A stretch of 24,254 nt of DNA, taken from the NCBI GenBank assembly GCA_004557285.1, contig SFEK01000011.1, positions 1 through 24,254 of the forward strand, given 5' to 3'. This stretch comes from Bacteroidales bacterium. GTDB taxonomy: Bacteria; Bacteroidota; Bacteroidia; Bacteroidales; Bacteroidaceae. A model generated the notes under the pieces. That model saw only the letters and a list, made by a program, of their open reading frames with translations, searched no databases and had not been told where the DNA came from. The translations under genes and the position numbers were made by a program. Shown piece by piece: positions 7,032 through 13,872 of this stretch; within the stretch, counting starts at the first letter, position 1; every line of letters starts with the position of its first letter.

Positions 7032-8480
7032 TTATTGTGTTTTAACCGATTTTTGCGTAATGATTCCCATTTCCTTGGCTTTGGTCAAGAGAAGTTTCAT
7101 CAGTGGTTCGCGCTCATTGGGCACACGGTTGTCCAGTACGGCGTCTTTGAGTGCCTTTTTGAGCAGTCCCACCTCCCTTGACGGATTAAGGTGAAACATC
7201 TCCATGATTTCGGTGCCGTCGATGCAAGGCTGCAGCAGTCGCTTGTAGTCTTTTTCCCTCAAGTCGTGCAGTTTGGTGCGCACGATGCGGAAGTTTTCAA
7301 GGAAATGTCTTTTCCTCACCTCGTTTTTGCTGGTGATGTCGGCCTCGCAGAGCATCATCAGGTCGTCGATGTCGTCGCCGGCGTCGTTCATCAGTCGTCT
7401 CACGGCACTGTCGGTCACCACTTCGTCGGCAATGACGATAGGCCGCATGTGCAGGTCAACCATTTTCTGCACATATTTCATTTTGCTGTCCAGTGGCAGT
7501 TTCAGTCGTCTGAACACCTCGGGAACCATCTTTGCGCCGATGAAATTGTGGTTGTGGAACGTCCATCCGTTGGCATTGTCCCATCGCTTGCTTTTTGGTT
7601 TGCCGATATCGTGCATCAGCGCGGCCCATCTCAGCCACAGGTTGTCAGAGCGTTTGCACACATTGTCGAGCACCTCCAGGGTGTGGTAGAAATTGTTTTT
7701 GTGTGCCCTTCCGTTGCGAGTCTCCACGATGTCGAGAGCTGTAAGTTCGGGCAAAATCAGTTGCAGCAGTCCGCAGCGGTGCAGGTCAACCAGTCCCTTG
7801 CTCGGCGTGCGTGTCATCATGATCTTGTTCAGTTCGGTCTGTATGCGTTCACCGCTGATGATTTTGATCCTTGAGGCATTACGTTCAAGTGCCTCAAAGG
7901 TTTCGTCGTCGATGAAGAAGTTGAGCTGTGTGGCAAACCTGATGCAGCGCAGCATGCGCAGGGGGTCGTCAGAGAATGTGATGTCGGGGTCGAGCGGTGT
8001 GCGTATGATGCCGTCCTGCATGTCGAGCACCCCGTCAAAGGGATCGACCAGTTCGCCGAACCTGTTGGCATTGAGGCACACGGCCAGGGCGTTGATGGTA
8101 AAGTCTCTCCGGTTTTGGTCGTCTTCCAGCGTGCCGTCTTCCACGATGGGTTTTCTGGAGTTCCGTTGGTAGCTTTCCCGTCTTGCACCCACAAACTCCA
8201 CCTCCATGTCGCCATATTTCACCTGTGCCGTGCCGAAATTGCGGAACACTGAAATCTTGGCTTTCTTTCCGAGCTGTTTCTTCAGGGCGTCGGCCACCTG
8301 TATGCCGCTGCCCACCACCACCACGTCGATGTCGGACGAGGGACGTTCAAGAAACAGGTCGCGCACATATCCACCCACCACATAGCACTCCATGCCGAGC
8401 GAATCGGCTGCGGCAGAGATTTTATGGAAAATATCATGGTCGAGCAGTTGCGCCAGGTCATCGTTTGTAAGTAATCTCAT
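7032..8480 (-). CDS. cca: CCA tRNA nucleotidyltransferase / poly(A) polymerase family protein with HD domain
   Basis: This is a class II nucleotidyltransferase of 482 residues that probably adds or repairs the CCA end of tRNA. The N-terminal head has GGYVR (36-40) and the metal-binding D50-I-D52. RRDFTINALAV (124-134) and DDPLRMLRCIRF (171-182, the usual EDPLR segment) are also present. An HD phosphohydrolase domain follows, with HTLEVLDNV near 266-274 and H290-D291 in ALMHDIGKPK. Such domains in CCA enzymes can act as phosphatase or phosphodiesterase. I placed the start at 8480 because the domain begins there and the promoter box at 8502-8509 lies just upstream. The frame is open further, to 8723, but that part overlaps the divergent lipoprotein gene. 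A close paralogue acting as poly(A) polymerase cannot be excluded. Confidence 0.88.
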   Translation of the reverse strand: MRLLTNDDLAQLLDHDIFHKISAAADSLGMECYVVGGYVRDLFLERPSSDIDVVVVGSGIQVADALKKQLGKKAKISVFRNFGTAQVKYGDMEVEFVGARRESYQRNSRKPIVEDGTLEDDQNRRDFTINALAVCLNANRFGELVDPFDGVLDMQDGIIRTPLDPDITFSDDPLRMLRCIRFATQLNFFIDDETFEALERNASRIKIISGERIQTELNKIMMTRTPSKGLVDLHRCGLLQLILPELTALDIVETRNGRAHKNNFYHTLEVLDNVCKRSDNLWLRWAALMHDIGKPKSKRWDNANGWTFHNHNFIGAKMVPEVFRRLKLPLDSKMKYVQKMVDLHMRPIVIADEVVTDSAVRRLMNDAGDDIDDLMMLCEADITSKNEVRKRHFLENFRIVRTKLHDLREKDYKRLLQPCIDGTEIMEMFHLNPSREVGLLKKALKDAVLDNRVPNEREPLMKLLLTKAKEMGIITQKSVKTQ

Positions 8481-8501
8481 AGTTTTTTTTCTTAGCGGAT
8501 G

Positions 8502-8509
8502 CAAAATTA
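8502..8509 (-). promoter_or_regulatory. putative -7 promoter box for cca
   Basis: The minus strand reads TAATTTTG, matching TAnnTTTG. It lies 21 bases before the cca ATG, so the leader would be only about 15 bases. No clear TTG is found 19 bases upstream. It sits 12 bases from the opposite-strand box at 8522-8529, so polymerases at the two promoters could hinder each other. Confidence 0.5.
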
Positions 8510-8521
8510 CAAAAAAATGTC

Positions 8522-8529
8522 TAACTTTG
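8522..8529 (+). promoter_or_regulatory. putative -7 promoter box for the small lipoprotein gene
   Basis: TAACTTTG matches the Bacteroidetes consensus TAnnTTTG. It lies 24 bases before the ATG at 8554, and the leader AAAAAAGGAAAAGTAAA is A-rich as usual for this group. No good -33 TTG is visible at the standard spacing. Confidence 0.55.
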
Positions 8530-8553
8530 CGAAGATAAAAAAGGAAAAGTAAA

Positions 8554-9012
8554 ATGATGAAGAAAATTACAGCCATCTGTGCGCTTTGCGCCACCATGAC
8601 GTTGTGTGCCTGCCAGGATGGCGGCAACGACGAAAAAGCCATGGCCCTGCTCGCCCAGGCCACCGGGCATCTGGAGAAGAAACAATATGCTGAATGTCTG
8701 CAACTGATAGATTCTCTGCGCAAGACCTATCCCAAGGCCATTGCTGCCCGCAAAGAGGCACTCGCCCTCTACCAGCAGGCCGAACTGCAGCGTGCACAGC
8801 AGCATGTTGCCCTCACCGACGGTGCCTTGCAGGAAGCCGAACGCCGCTATCAAGCCATGCGGCAACAGGTCGAGGCTCTGAAGGCCACCGGCGAGGCCAC
8901 GGCAGCACAGCTGACGCAGCTCACACGCATGAGAATGTTGCGCGATTCGCTCCAGACCGTTTTCGATGTCGAGTGTGCAAAAATAAGGTATATCAAGAAA
9001 AAGATGCAATAA
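8554..9012 (+). CDS. small predicted lipoprotein with helical/coiled-coil body
   Basis: I cannot assign a function. The 152-residue product starts with a lipoprotein-like signal (MMKKITAICALCATMTLCAC, Cys20), although Cys at -2 of the lipobox is unusual. Residues 27-60 resemble a single TPR-like helix pair (ALLAQATGHLEKKQYAECLQLIDSL). Residues 75-125 are rich in Ala, Gln, Glu and Arg and look like a coiled coil. The gene is divergent from cca and followed by the separately promoted DUF1599 gene. A start one codon later (8557) is equally possible. Homologues, if any, are probably restricted to Bacteroidales and called hypothetical. Confidence 0.8.
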   Translation: MMKKITAICALCATMTLCACQDGGNDEKAMALLAQATGHLEKKQYAECLQLIDSLRKTYPKAIAARKEALALYQQAELQRAQQHVALTDGALQEAERRYQAMRQQVEALKATGEATAAQLTQLTRMRMLRDSLQTVFDVECAKIRYIKKKMQ

Positions 9013-9015
9013 TGC

Positions 9016-9044
9016 TTGTATTTCAGTTAAAATGACTAACTTTG
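9016..9044 (+). promoter_or_regulatory. promoter of the DUF1599-tpiA-SPOR-folE cluster
   Basis: TTG (9016-9018), an 18-base spacer and TAACTTTG (9037-9044) match the Bacteroidetes -33/-7 pattern well. It lies just after the lipoprotein stop and directly before the DUF1599 start. The predicted start near 9050 gives an extremely short leader of about 8-14 bases. Confidence 0.7.
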
Positions 9045-9057
9045 CACCCAAAATACG

Positions 9058-9609
9058 ATGCCTATGTCGAAAGATACATTCCATACAGACGAACAATTCA
9101 AGGAGGCGATCAAGGAGTGCAGGACCTTGTTTGCAAAGAAATTGCACGACTATGGTCCTTCGTGGCGCATCCTGCGCCCCATGTCACTCACCGACCAACT
9201 GTTCATCAAAGCCAAGCGCATACGCAGTCTTGAGGTGAAGAAAGAGTCGCTCGTGGGCGAGGGCATACGTCCTGAGTTTGTGGCTTTGGTCAATTACGGC
9301 ATTGTGGGACTGATACAGCTTGAGCAGGGCTTTGTGGATGCCCCCGACATCACGGCAGAGCAGGCCATGACGCTCTACGACGGCTGGGCCACCAAGACGC
9401 TCGAACTGATGATCAGGAAAAACCACGACTACGACGAGGCATGGCGGTCGATGAGGGTGAGCAGCTACACTGACTTTATCCTCACCAAACTGCAGCGCAT
9501 CAAGGAAATCGAAGACCTGCAGGGCGATACGCTCGTTTCAGAAGGCATTGATGCCAACTATATGGACATCATCAATTATGCGGTGTTCGCATTGATAAAA
9601 CTTTCATGA
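9058..9609 (+). CDS. DUF1599 domain protein with two tandem copies of the domain
   Basis: This protein of 183 residues belongs to a family of unknown function found mainly in Bacteroidetes. As I recall, Pfam links it to nucleotide modification (Nmad1). The sequence shows an internal duplication: residues 28-88 and 121-182 share HDY (30-32 and 123-125), W at the same spacing, a KxxRI...E segment, GEGI/SEGI and an NY pair, repeated at about 93 residues. The regular charged helices with conserved His, Asp and Glu recall all-alpha nucleotide pyrophosphatases, but I do not claim this activity. The start may be 9064 (MSKDTF) instead of 9058. It heads a cluster with tpiA and folE, and the gap to the next gene is only 6 bases, so they are probably translated together. 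Confidence 0.88.
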   Translation: MPMSKDTFHTDEQFKEAIKECRTLFAKKLHDYGPSWRILRPMSLTDQLFIKAKRIRSLEVKKESLVGEGIRPEFVALVNYGIVGLIQLEQGFVDAPDITAEQAMTLYDGWATKTLELMIRKNHDYDEAWRSMRVSSYTDFILTKLQRIKEIEDLQGDTLVSEGIDANYMDIINYAVFALIKLS

Positions 9610-9615
9610 CGTGGG

Positions 9616-11694
9616 ATGAGTGTTAAGACTGTAATCCTCGGGGCCGTTGTCAACGTGCTGCGTGTTGTCGTGGCATCGACATTTGTCTTCTCGGGATATG
9701 TGAAGGCCATCGACCCCTTAGGCACACAATACAAGTTGCATGACTATCTGGAGGCGTGGCATCTCATTGAATATGTGCCCGACTTCGTCACCCTTGTCGC
9801 TGCCGTGCTGTTGGGTGGAGCTGAGTTTTGTCTTGGCGTGTTCCTGCTCTTTGCCGTGCATCGACGCCTGGTCAGCCGCCTGCTGTTTGCCATGATGTGT
9901 GTCTTGACACCGCTCACACTTTGGCTTGCCATTGACAATCCCATCAGCGACTGTGGGTGTTTTGGTGATGCCGTGCCGCTCACCAACTGGCAGACTTTCT
10001 ACAAGAACGTGGCCCTGCTGGCAGCCACCACGGTGCTCATGGTTGCCCCGCACAAGATGGGGCGTTTCATCAGTCTTGCCAACCAATGGATAGTGGTGAC
10101 CTACACCCTGCTGTTTATCCTGCTTTCCAGCGGCAACAGCCTGTATGATTTGCCGCCGTTTGATTTCCGCCCCTACCGTGTGGGCACCGACATCAAGCAG
10201 GGGATGGAGATACCTGAGGGGGCCAAGCCGCCGAAGTTTGAGACCGTGTTCGTGCTGGAAAAAGACGGGGAGCAAAGGGAGTTTACCCTTGAGGATTATC
10301 CCGACTCCACTTGGACGTTCATCGACAGCAAGACCGTCACCGTCGAAGAGGGCTATGTGCCGCCCATACACGATTTTATGATGCAGACCCTTGACGGGGG
10401 AGAAGATGTCACCGACAGCATCCTCAGTCGCAGAGGATATACTTTCTTGTTCGTGTCGCCTCATTTGGAACAGGCCGACGATGCCAACTTCGGCACCATC
10501 GACCGCATCTATGAATACAGTCAGGAACATGGCTATCCGTTTGTCGGACTCACGGCCACTGGCGAGGCAGGCATAGCGCGGTGGCGCGAACTGACGGGGG
10601 CCGAGTATCCGTTTTACAATATGGATGCCATCACCCTCAAGACCATCATCCGCAGCAATCCCGGATTGTTGCTCCTCAAAGATGGAGTCGTGGTGGGCAA
10701 ATGGAGCCATAACCGCCTGCCCGAACTCGACGAGGTTGCGCCCCCGCTGCCGCAGACCCCCTACGGCGTGATTCGGCAAGAATCGGTGTCGGGCAAGGTG
10801 TCGCAGATACTGCTCCTCTATCTGCTGCCTTTGCTGCTGCTCTCGTTGGCCGACCGTACATGGAAATTCACCCGCTGGATAAGCAACAAGACATTTACCT
10901 ATTCAATATATAAACGTTTAAAAGGGAAAAAGAAAATGAGAAAGAAAATTGTAGCAGGAAACTGGAAAATGAACATGAACCTGCAAGAAGGTGTGGCACT
11001 CGCCAAAGAACTGAATGAGACTCTGGCCGGCAAGCAGCCCAACTGCGATGTGGTCATCTGCACTCCGTTCATCCATCTGGCCAGTGTGGCACAGTTGCTC
11101 AATCAGGATGTCATCGGCCTTGGCGCAGAAAATTGTGCCGACAAGGAAAAAGGTGCCTACACCGGCGAAGTGTCTGCCGAGATGGTCAAGAGCACAGGTG
11201 CACAGTATGTTATCCTTGGTCACTCAGAGCGTCGTGGCTATTATGGCGAGACACCCGAAATCCTGAAGGAAAAGGTGCTGCTCGCTTTGAAAAACGGCTT
11301 GAAGGTCATCTTCTGCATCGGCGAGAGCCTTGAAGAGCGTGAGGCCAACAAGCAGAACGAGGTGGTCAAGGCCGAACTTGAGGGTAGCGTGTTCAACCTC
11401 ACTGCCGAGGAGTTCAAGAACATCATCATTGCCTACGAACCCATCTGGGCCATCGGTACAGGCAAGACCGCTACTTCTGACCAGGCTGAAGAAATCCATG
11501 CCTATATCCGCAGCATCGTGGCTGAGAAATACGGACAGGACGTGGCCGACGCTACCAGCATTCTCTACGGCGGCAGCTGCAAGGCCAGCAACGCTCCCGA
11601 ACTGTTTGCCAAACCCGACATCGACGGCGGACTCATTGGCGGCGCTTCATTGAAGGCAGCCGACTTCCTGGGCATTGTTGACGCCTGGAAATAA
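9616..11694 (+). CDS. tpiA: fusion: DoxX/MauE-type membrane protein (BT_3928-like) + triose-phosphate isomerase
   Basis: One uninterrupted frame of 692 codons joins two proteins that are normally separate neighbours. Residues 1-440 carry predicted helices at about 4-26, 55-80, 85-106, 129-145, 155-172 and 396-412. The MauE/DoxX-like motif SDCGCFGD lies at 111-118, and a thioredoxin-like extracytoplasmic part at about 205-375. Residues 441-692 are a complete 252-residue TpiA, with GNWK Lys at TpiA position 11, His96 in GHSERR, Glu168 in AYEPIW and the GGASLKAADF phosphate loop. TpiA interconverts dihydroxyacetone phosphate and glyceraldehyde 3-phosphate. Charges around the helices place the C-terminus in the cytoplasm, so a tethered isomerase is topologically possible. 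The junction (10870-10935) is AT-rich, like an intergenic leader that has lost its stop. Separate internal initiation at 10936 is therefore also possible. Confidence 0.88.
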   Translation: MSVKTVILGAVVNVLRVVVASTFVFSGYVKAIDPLGTQYKLHDYLEAWHLIEYVPDFVTLVAAVLLGGAEFCLGVFLLFAVHRRLVSRLLFAMMCVLTPLTLWLAIDNPISDCGCFGDAVPLTNWQTFYKNVALLAATTVLMVAPHKMGRFISLANQWIVVTYTLLFILLSSGNSLYDLPPFDFRPYRVGTDIKQGMEIPEGAKPPKFETVFVLEKDGEQREFTLEDYPDSTWTFIDSKTVTVEEGYVPPIHDFMMQTLDGGEDVTDSILSRRGYTFLFVSPHLEQADDANFGTIDRIYEYSQEHGYPFVGLTATGEAGIARWRELTGAEYPFYNMDAITLKTIIRSNPGLLLLKDGVVVGKWSHNRLPELDEVAPPLPQTPYGVIRQESVSGKVSQILLLYLLPLLLLSLADRTWKFTRWISNKTFTYSIYKRLKGKKKMRKKIVAGNWKMNMNLQEGVALAKELNETLAGKQPNCDVVICTPFIHLASVAQLLNQDVIGLGAENCADKEKGAYTGEVSAEMVKSTGAQYVILGHSERRGYYGETPEILKEKVLLALKNGLKVIFCIGESLEEREANKQNEVVKAELEGSVFNLTAEEFKNIIIAYEPIWAIGTGKTATSDQAEEIHAYIRSIVAEKYGQDVADATSILYGGSCKASNAPELFAKPDIDGGLIGGASLKAADFLGIVDAWK
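10936..11694 (+). CDS. tpiA: triose-phosphate isomerase, alternative internal start
   Basis: This is the TpiA part of the frame above, read from its natural ATG (MRKKIVAGNWKMN). It gives 252 residues, the normal full length, with all catalytic residues. The bases just before it (AAAAGGGAAAAAGAAA) look like an A/G-rich Bacteroidetes leader, so ribosomes could start here and make soluble TpiA as well as the fused form. TpiA is normally essential for balanced glycolysis. I list it separately because the sequence alone cannot tell which product is made. Confidence 0.6.
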   Translation: MRKKIVAGNWKMNMNLQEGVALAKELNETLAGKQPNCDVVICTPFIHLASVAQLLNQDVIGLGAENCADKEKGAYTGEVSAEMVKSTGAQYVILGHSERRGYYGETPEILKEKVLLALKNGLKVIFCIGESLEEREANKQNEVVKAELEGSVFNLTAEEFKNIIIAYEPIWAIGTGKTATSDQAEEIHAYIRSIVAEKYGQDVADATSILYGGSCKASNAPELFAKPDIDGGLIGGASLKAADFLGIVDAWK

Positions 11695-11715
11695 TCCGCA
11701 ACCCACCAATACATC

Positions 11716-11750
11716 TGCGGCGGAGCAGGCTCAGCACCTGCTCCACCGCA
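11716..11750 (+). other. strong hairpin between tpiA and the SPOR gene
   Basis: TGCGG-C-GGAGCAGG and CCTGCTCC-A-CCGCA form a 13-pair stem with one mismatch and a 7-base loop. Only TGTTT follows, so it is a poor terminator. It may be a partial terminator or an mRNA-stabilising structure that sets high tpiA expression relative to the downstream genes. The remaining 35 bases before the SPOR gene show no TAnnTTTG box. Confidence 0.5.
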
Positions 11751-11784
11751 TGTTTCCACTATCATCTTTATCAACGAAAACTCT

Positions 11785-12381
11785 ATGAACATGAAACAAT
11801 TCGCCGCAGCGTTGATGACAACCTTCGCCTGCACCAATATCGTCTGTGCCCAATCATTCATCGGAGATCTGAAAGCGAAGAAAAACGGTCAGGGCACGGT
11901 AACAGTCACCCAAAGCAGCGAAATCGACGAATTGGTTGACAAGGCACACCTGGTGAAGACAACACCGGCAGCTCCACCGCAGCCGCATCGCGACAACAGT
12001 GCGGCCACCCACCAGACAACGGGCCATGCCGAACACACCGCGCCACGCCCCTCGACAGAAGCCGAACAGCCCATGGTCAACGTCAACACCGGCAAGAAGG
12101 TGATGCGCAACAGCAAGAAGGTGATGGGCTACAGGGTGCAGGTGTTCTCGGGTGGCAATTCGGGCGCCGACAAGCAGAAAGCCGAGCGCACAGGGTCGGC
12201 CATCAAGCAGCTCTATCCCGACCTGCCCGTGTATGTGCATTTCTATTCACCACGATGGATATGCCGCGTGGGCAATTTCCGCACCTACGATGAGGCTGCC
12301 CATGTGTTGAAAAACATCAAGAGCATGGGATATCCGCAGGCCTGCATCGTGAAAGGAAAGATATCCGTACCCTCTTATTGA
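11785..12381 (+). CDS. exported SPOR-domain protein
   Basis: SPOR domains bind denuded peptidoglycan glycan strands, often at the division site. The 198-residue product has an N-terminal signal (about 1-22, ending ...NIVCAQ), then a low-complexity linker rich in Pro, Thr, His and Ala (about 55-110). The SPOR domain follows at about 115-191: MGYRVQVFSGGNSGADKQKA, then FYSPRWICRVGNFRTYDEA and a final MGYPQACIVKG. The body is typical of the Bacteroidetes family often described only as SPOR domain-containing protein. The start may also be two codons later (11791). It lies between tpiA and folE, an order I recall as conserved in Bacteroidales although the functions are unrelated. Confidence 0.9.
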   Translation: MNMKQFAAALMTTFACTNIVCAQSFIGDLKAKKNGQGTVTVTQSSEIDELVDKAHLVKTTPAAPPQPHRDNSAATHQTTGHAEHTAPRPSTEAEQPMVNVNTGKKVMRNSKKVMGYRVQVFSGGNSGADKQKAERTGSAIKQLYPDLPVYVHFYSPRWICRVGNFRTYDEAAHVLKNIKSMGYPQACIVKGKISVPSY

Positions 12382-12415
12382 CATCAAATACAATACATAA
12401 AAAATAGCAAAAACA

Positions 12416-12991
12416 ATGAATCCTGAAACAGAATTCCGTGATGGTCTCGACGATCTGGCATCACATTACCACAGCATCCTCTCGCTCTTGGGCGAAGACA
12501 CCGGGCGTGAAGGACTGCTGAAGACTCCCATGCGGGTGGCCAAAGCCATGCAGATACTCACACGCGGCTACACGCAAGATGCTCACAAGGTGCTCCTCGA
12601 CGCGCTTTTCGAGGAAAAATACAACCAGATGGTCATCGTCAAAGACATCGATTTCTTTTCGCTTTGCGAGCACCACATGCTGCCCTTCTATGGCAAGGTG
12701 CATGTGGCCTACATCCCCAACGGCTATATCACCGGCCTGAGCAAGATTGCCCGTGTGGTGGATATTTTCAGTCATCGCCTGCAGGTGCAGGAGCGCATGA
12801 CGCTGCAAATCAAAGACTGCATACAGGAAACCCTCAAGCCATTGGGCGTGATGGTGGTGGTGGAGGCCAAGCACATGTGCATGCAGATGAGGGGCGTGGA
12901 AAAGCAGAATTCCATCACCACGACCAGCGATTTCTCCGGTGCCTTCAACCAAGCCAAGACCCGTGAGGAGTTCATGAAATTGTTAAGATAA
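12416..12991 (+). CDS. folE: GTP cyclohydrolase I
   Basis: FolE converts GTP to 7,8-dihydroneopterin triphosphate, the first step of tetrahydrofolate synthesis, and acts as a cytosolic decamer. The 191-residue protein has all family marks: LLKTPMRVAKAM (34-45), the zinc site C84 and H87 in CEHHMLPF with C155 in HMCMQMRG, and the region GLSKIARVVDIFSHRLQVQERM (107-128). The C-terminal QNSITTTSDFSGAF is also typical. It is 34 bases after the SPOR stop, with an A-rich leader, and probably ends the cluster that begins with DUF1599. A weak AT hairpin follows the stop. Confidence 0.97.
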   Translation: MNPETEFRDGLDDLASHYHSILSLLGEDTGREGLLKTPMRVAKAMQILTRGYTQDAHKVLLDALFEEKYNQMVIVKDIDFFSLCEHHMLPFYGKVHVAYIPNGYITGLSKIARVVDIFSHRLQVQERMTLQIKDCIQETLKPLGVMVVVEAKHMCMQMRGVEKQNSITTTSDFSGAFNQAKTREEFMKLLR

Positions 12992-13004
12992 CATTTTTTA
13001 TCTT
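12985..13004 (+). terminator. weak AT-rich hairpin after folE
   Basis: AAGATAA overlaps the folE stop and pairs with TTATCTT across a 6-base loop, followed by TTT. The stem has one GC pair, so it would be a weak terminator. It nevertheless stands at the expected end of the operon. Confidence 0.35.
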
Positions 13005-13075
13005 TTCATGATGCAAGGTTTTCCCCCTTCGGTGTTTTTACTACCAGTAGTTACCTCTAATTTTAACAAAGCAAA

Positions 13076-13726
13076 ATGAAAAAAATGACCAAATTTTTGA
13101 TGCTGCTCTTCTGTGGCATCACCGTGTTTTCAATGACCAGTTGTCTCAACGACAGTGATGATGATGGCTATGTAGGCATCGACCCCACGACCTACGCCAA
13201 TTTTCTTGCCTCTGCATCGGGCAATTACAACGTGGGCACCAAACTTTATTTCTACAACGACACCATCACGGCAGAGAACAACAAGTCGATGACCGACTCC
13301 ATCATGGGGCTGCGTGCCGTCATCGCCAAAGACTCCTCGTTGGTGCTCTATGATGTGCCCGGCCGAGTGCTCGCTAAGGAAATCAAGAACAACGAACCGC
13401 TGAAGATGGCCATTGAAGAGGCCGAGCCGGTGGATATCGTGTCCAAAATCCTGTTCTACAACATCACCCAGGGCTATGGCTATTATTACGTCTATTCCAG
13501 TTCGGTGATCTACAACAACCTCGAGTTCAACGGTGGCAAACACAAGGTAGAACTGCAGTTCTACATCCCGTCGGGCGGCCTTTATTACAACAAGCAGACC
13601 ACCTTTACCTATTGCCTCTCCAATGTCAAGGTGGACGACAAGAATGCCTACCAGATCTACGATGGTTCCAACGATGCCATTGCCCAGCGCAGGGCTGTGT
13701 TGCAGTTTGTCGGCAGCAAGTATTGA
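13076..13726 (+). CDS. DUF4840-like lipoprotein
   Basis: This secreted lipoprotein has 216 residues and unknown function. The signal peptide ends in lipobox MTSC (Cys23), followed by an acidic stretch (LNDSDDDGYVGID) typical of Bacteroidetes lipoproteins, where acidic residues after Cys can direct surface export. The rest is predicted beta-rich, with many Tyr and Asn residues, consistent with a small beta-sandwich. I assign DUF4840 from general resemblance (Ser/Asp-rich start, NYNV and YFYNDT early strands), not from a search. The upstream 84 bases have only an imperfect -7 box (TAATTTTA near 13058). The downstream gene is convergent, across the AT-rich inverted repeat. Confidence 0.8.
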   Translation: MKKMTKFLMLLFCGITVFSMTSCLNDSDDDGYVGIDPTTYANFLASASGNYNVGTKLYFYNDTITAENNKSMTDSIMGLRAVIAKDSSLVLYDVPGRVLAKEIKNNEPLKMAIEEAEPVDIVSKILFYNITQGYGYYYVYSSSVIYNNLEFNGGKHKVELQFYIPSGGLYYNKQTTFTYCLSNVKVDDKNAYQIYDGSNDAIAQRRAVLQFVGSKY

Positions 13727-13732
13727 TTTTTT

Positions 13733-13870
13733 AATGTACAATGTATAATGAAAAATGTATAATGTATAATTTTTGTTTTTTGGCCATATAGTCTGTTCTC
13801 CGACATGTGTCGGTCAAGACATCAGAAGGCAAAACCAATTATACATTATACATTATATATTATAAGTTAT
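13733..13870. repeat. AT-rich long inverted repeat between convergent genes
   Basis: Arms of 18 bases pair perfectly: AATGTATAATGTATAATT at 13754-13771 and its complement at 13837-13854. The left side (13733-13770) also holds direct copies of AATGTAYAATG, and the right side has AATTATACATTATACATT followed by more of the same. The 65-base centre contains a nested hairpin, CCGACA-TG-TGTCGG (13800-13813), flanked by GTCT/AGAC. The element fills the gap between the stops of the DUF4840-like gene and the isocitrate dehydrogenase gene. It may be a bidirectional terminator or a dispersed palindromic repeat. Confidence 0.65.
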
Positions 13871-13872
13871 TC

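Noticed and set aside
8481..8723. 81-codon upstream extension of the cca frame
   Set aside because: It overlaps the divergent lipoprotein gene and both promoter boxes; the CCA enzyme fold begins normally at the ATG at 8480.
9718..10779. 353-codon minus-strand frame opposite the DoxX part of the fusion
   Set aside because: Antisense shadow of a well-supported membrane protein; no family motif and His/Gly-rich composition.
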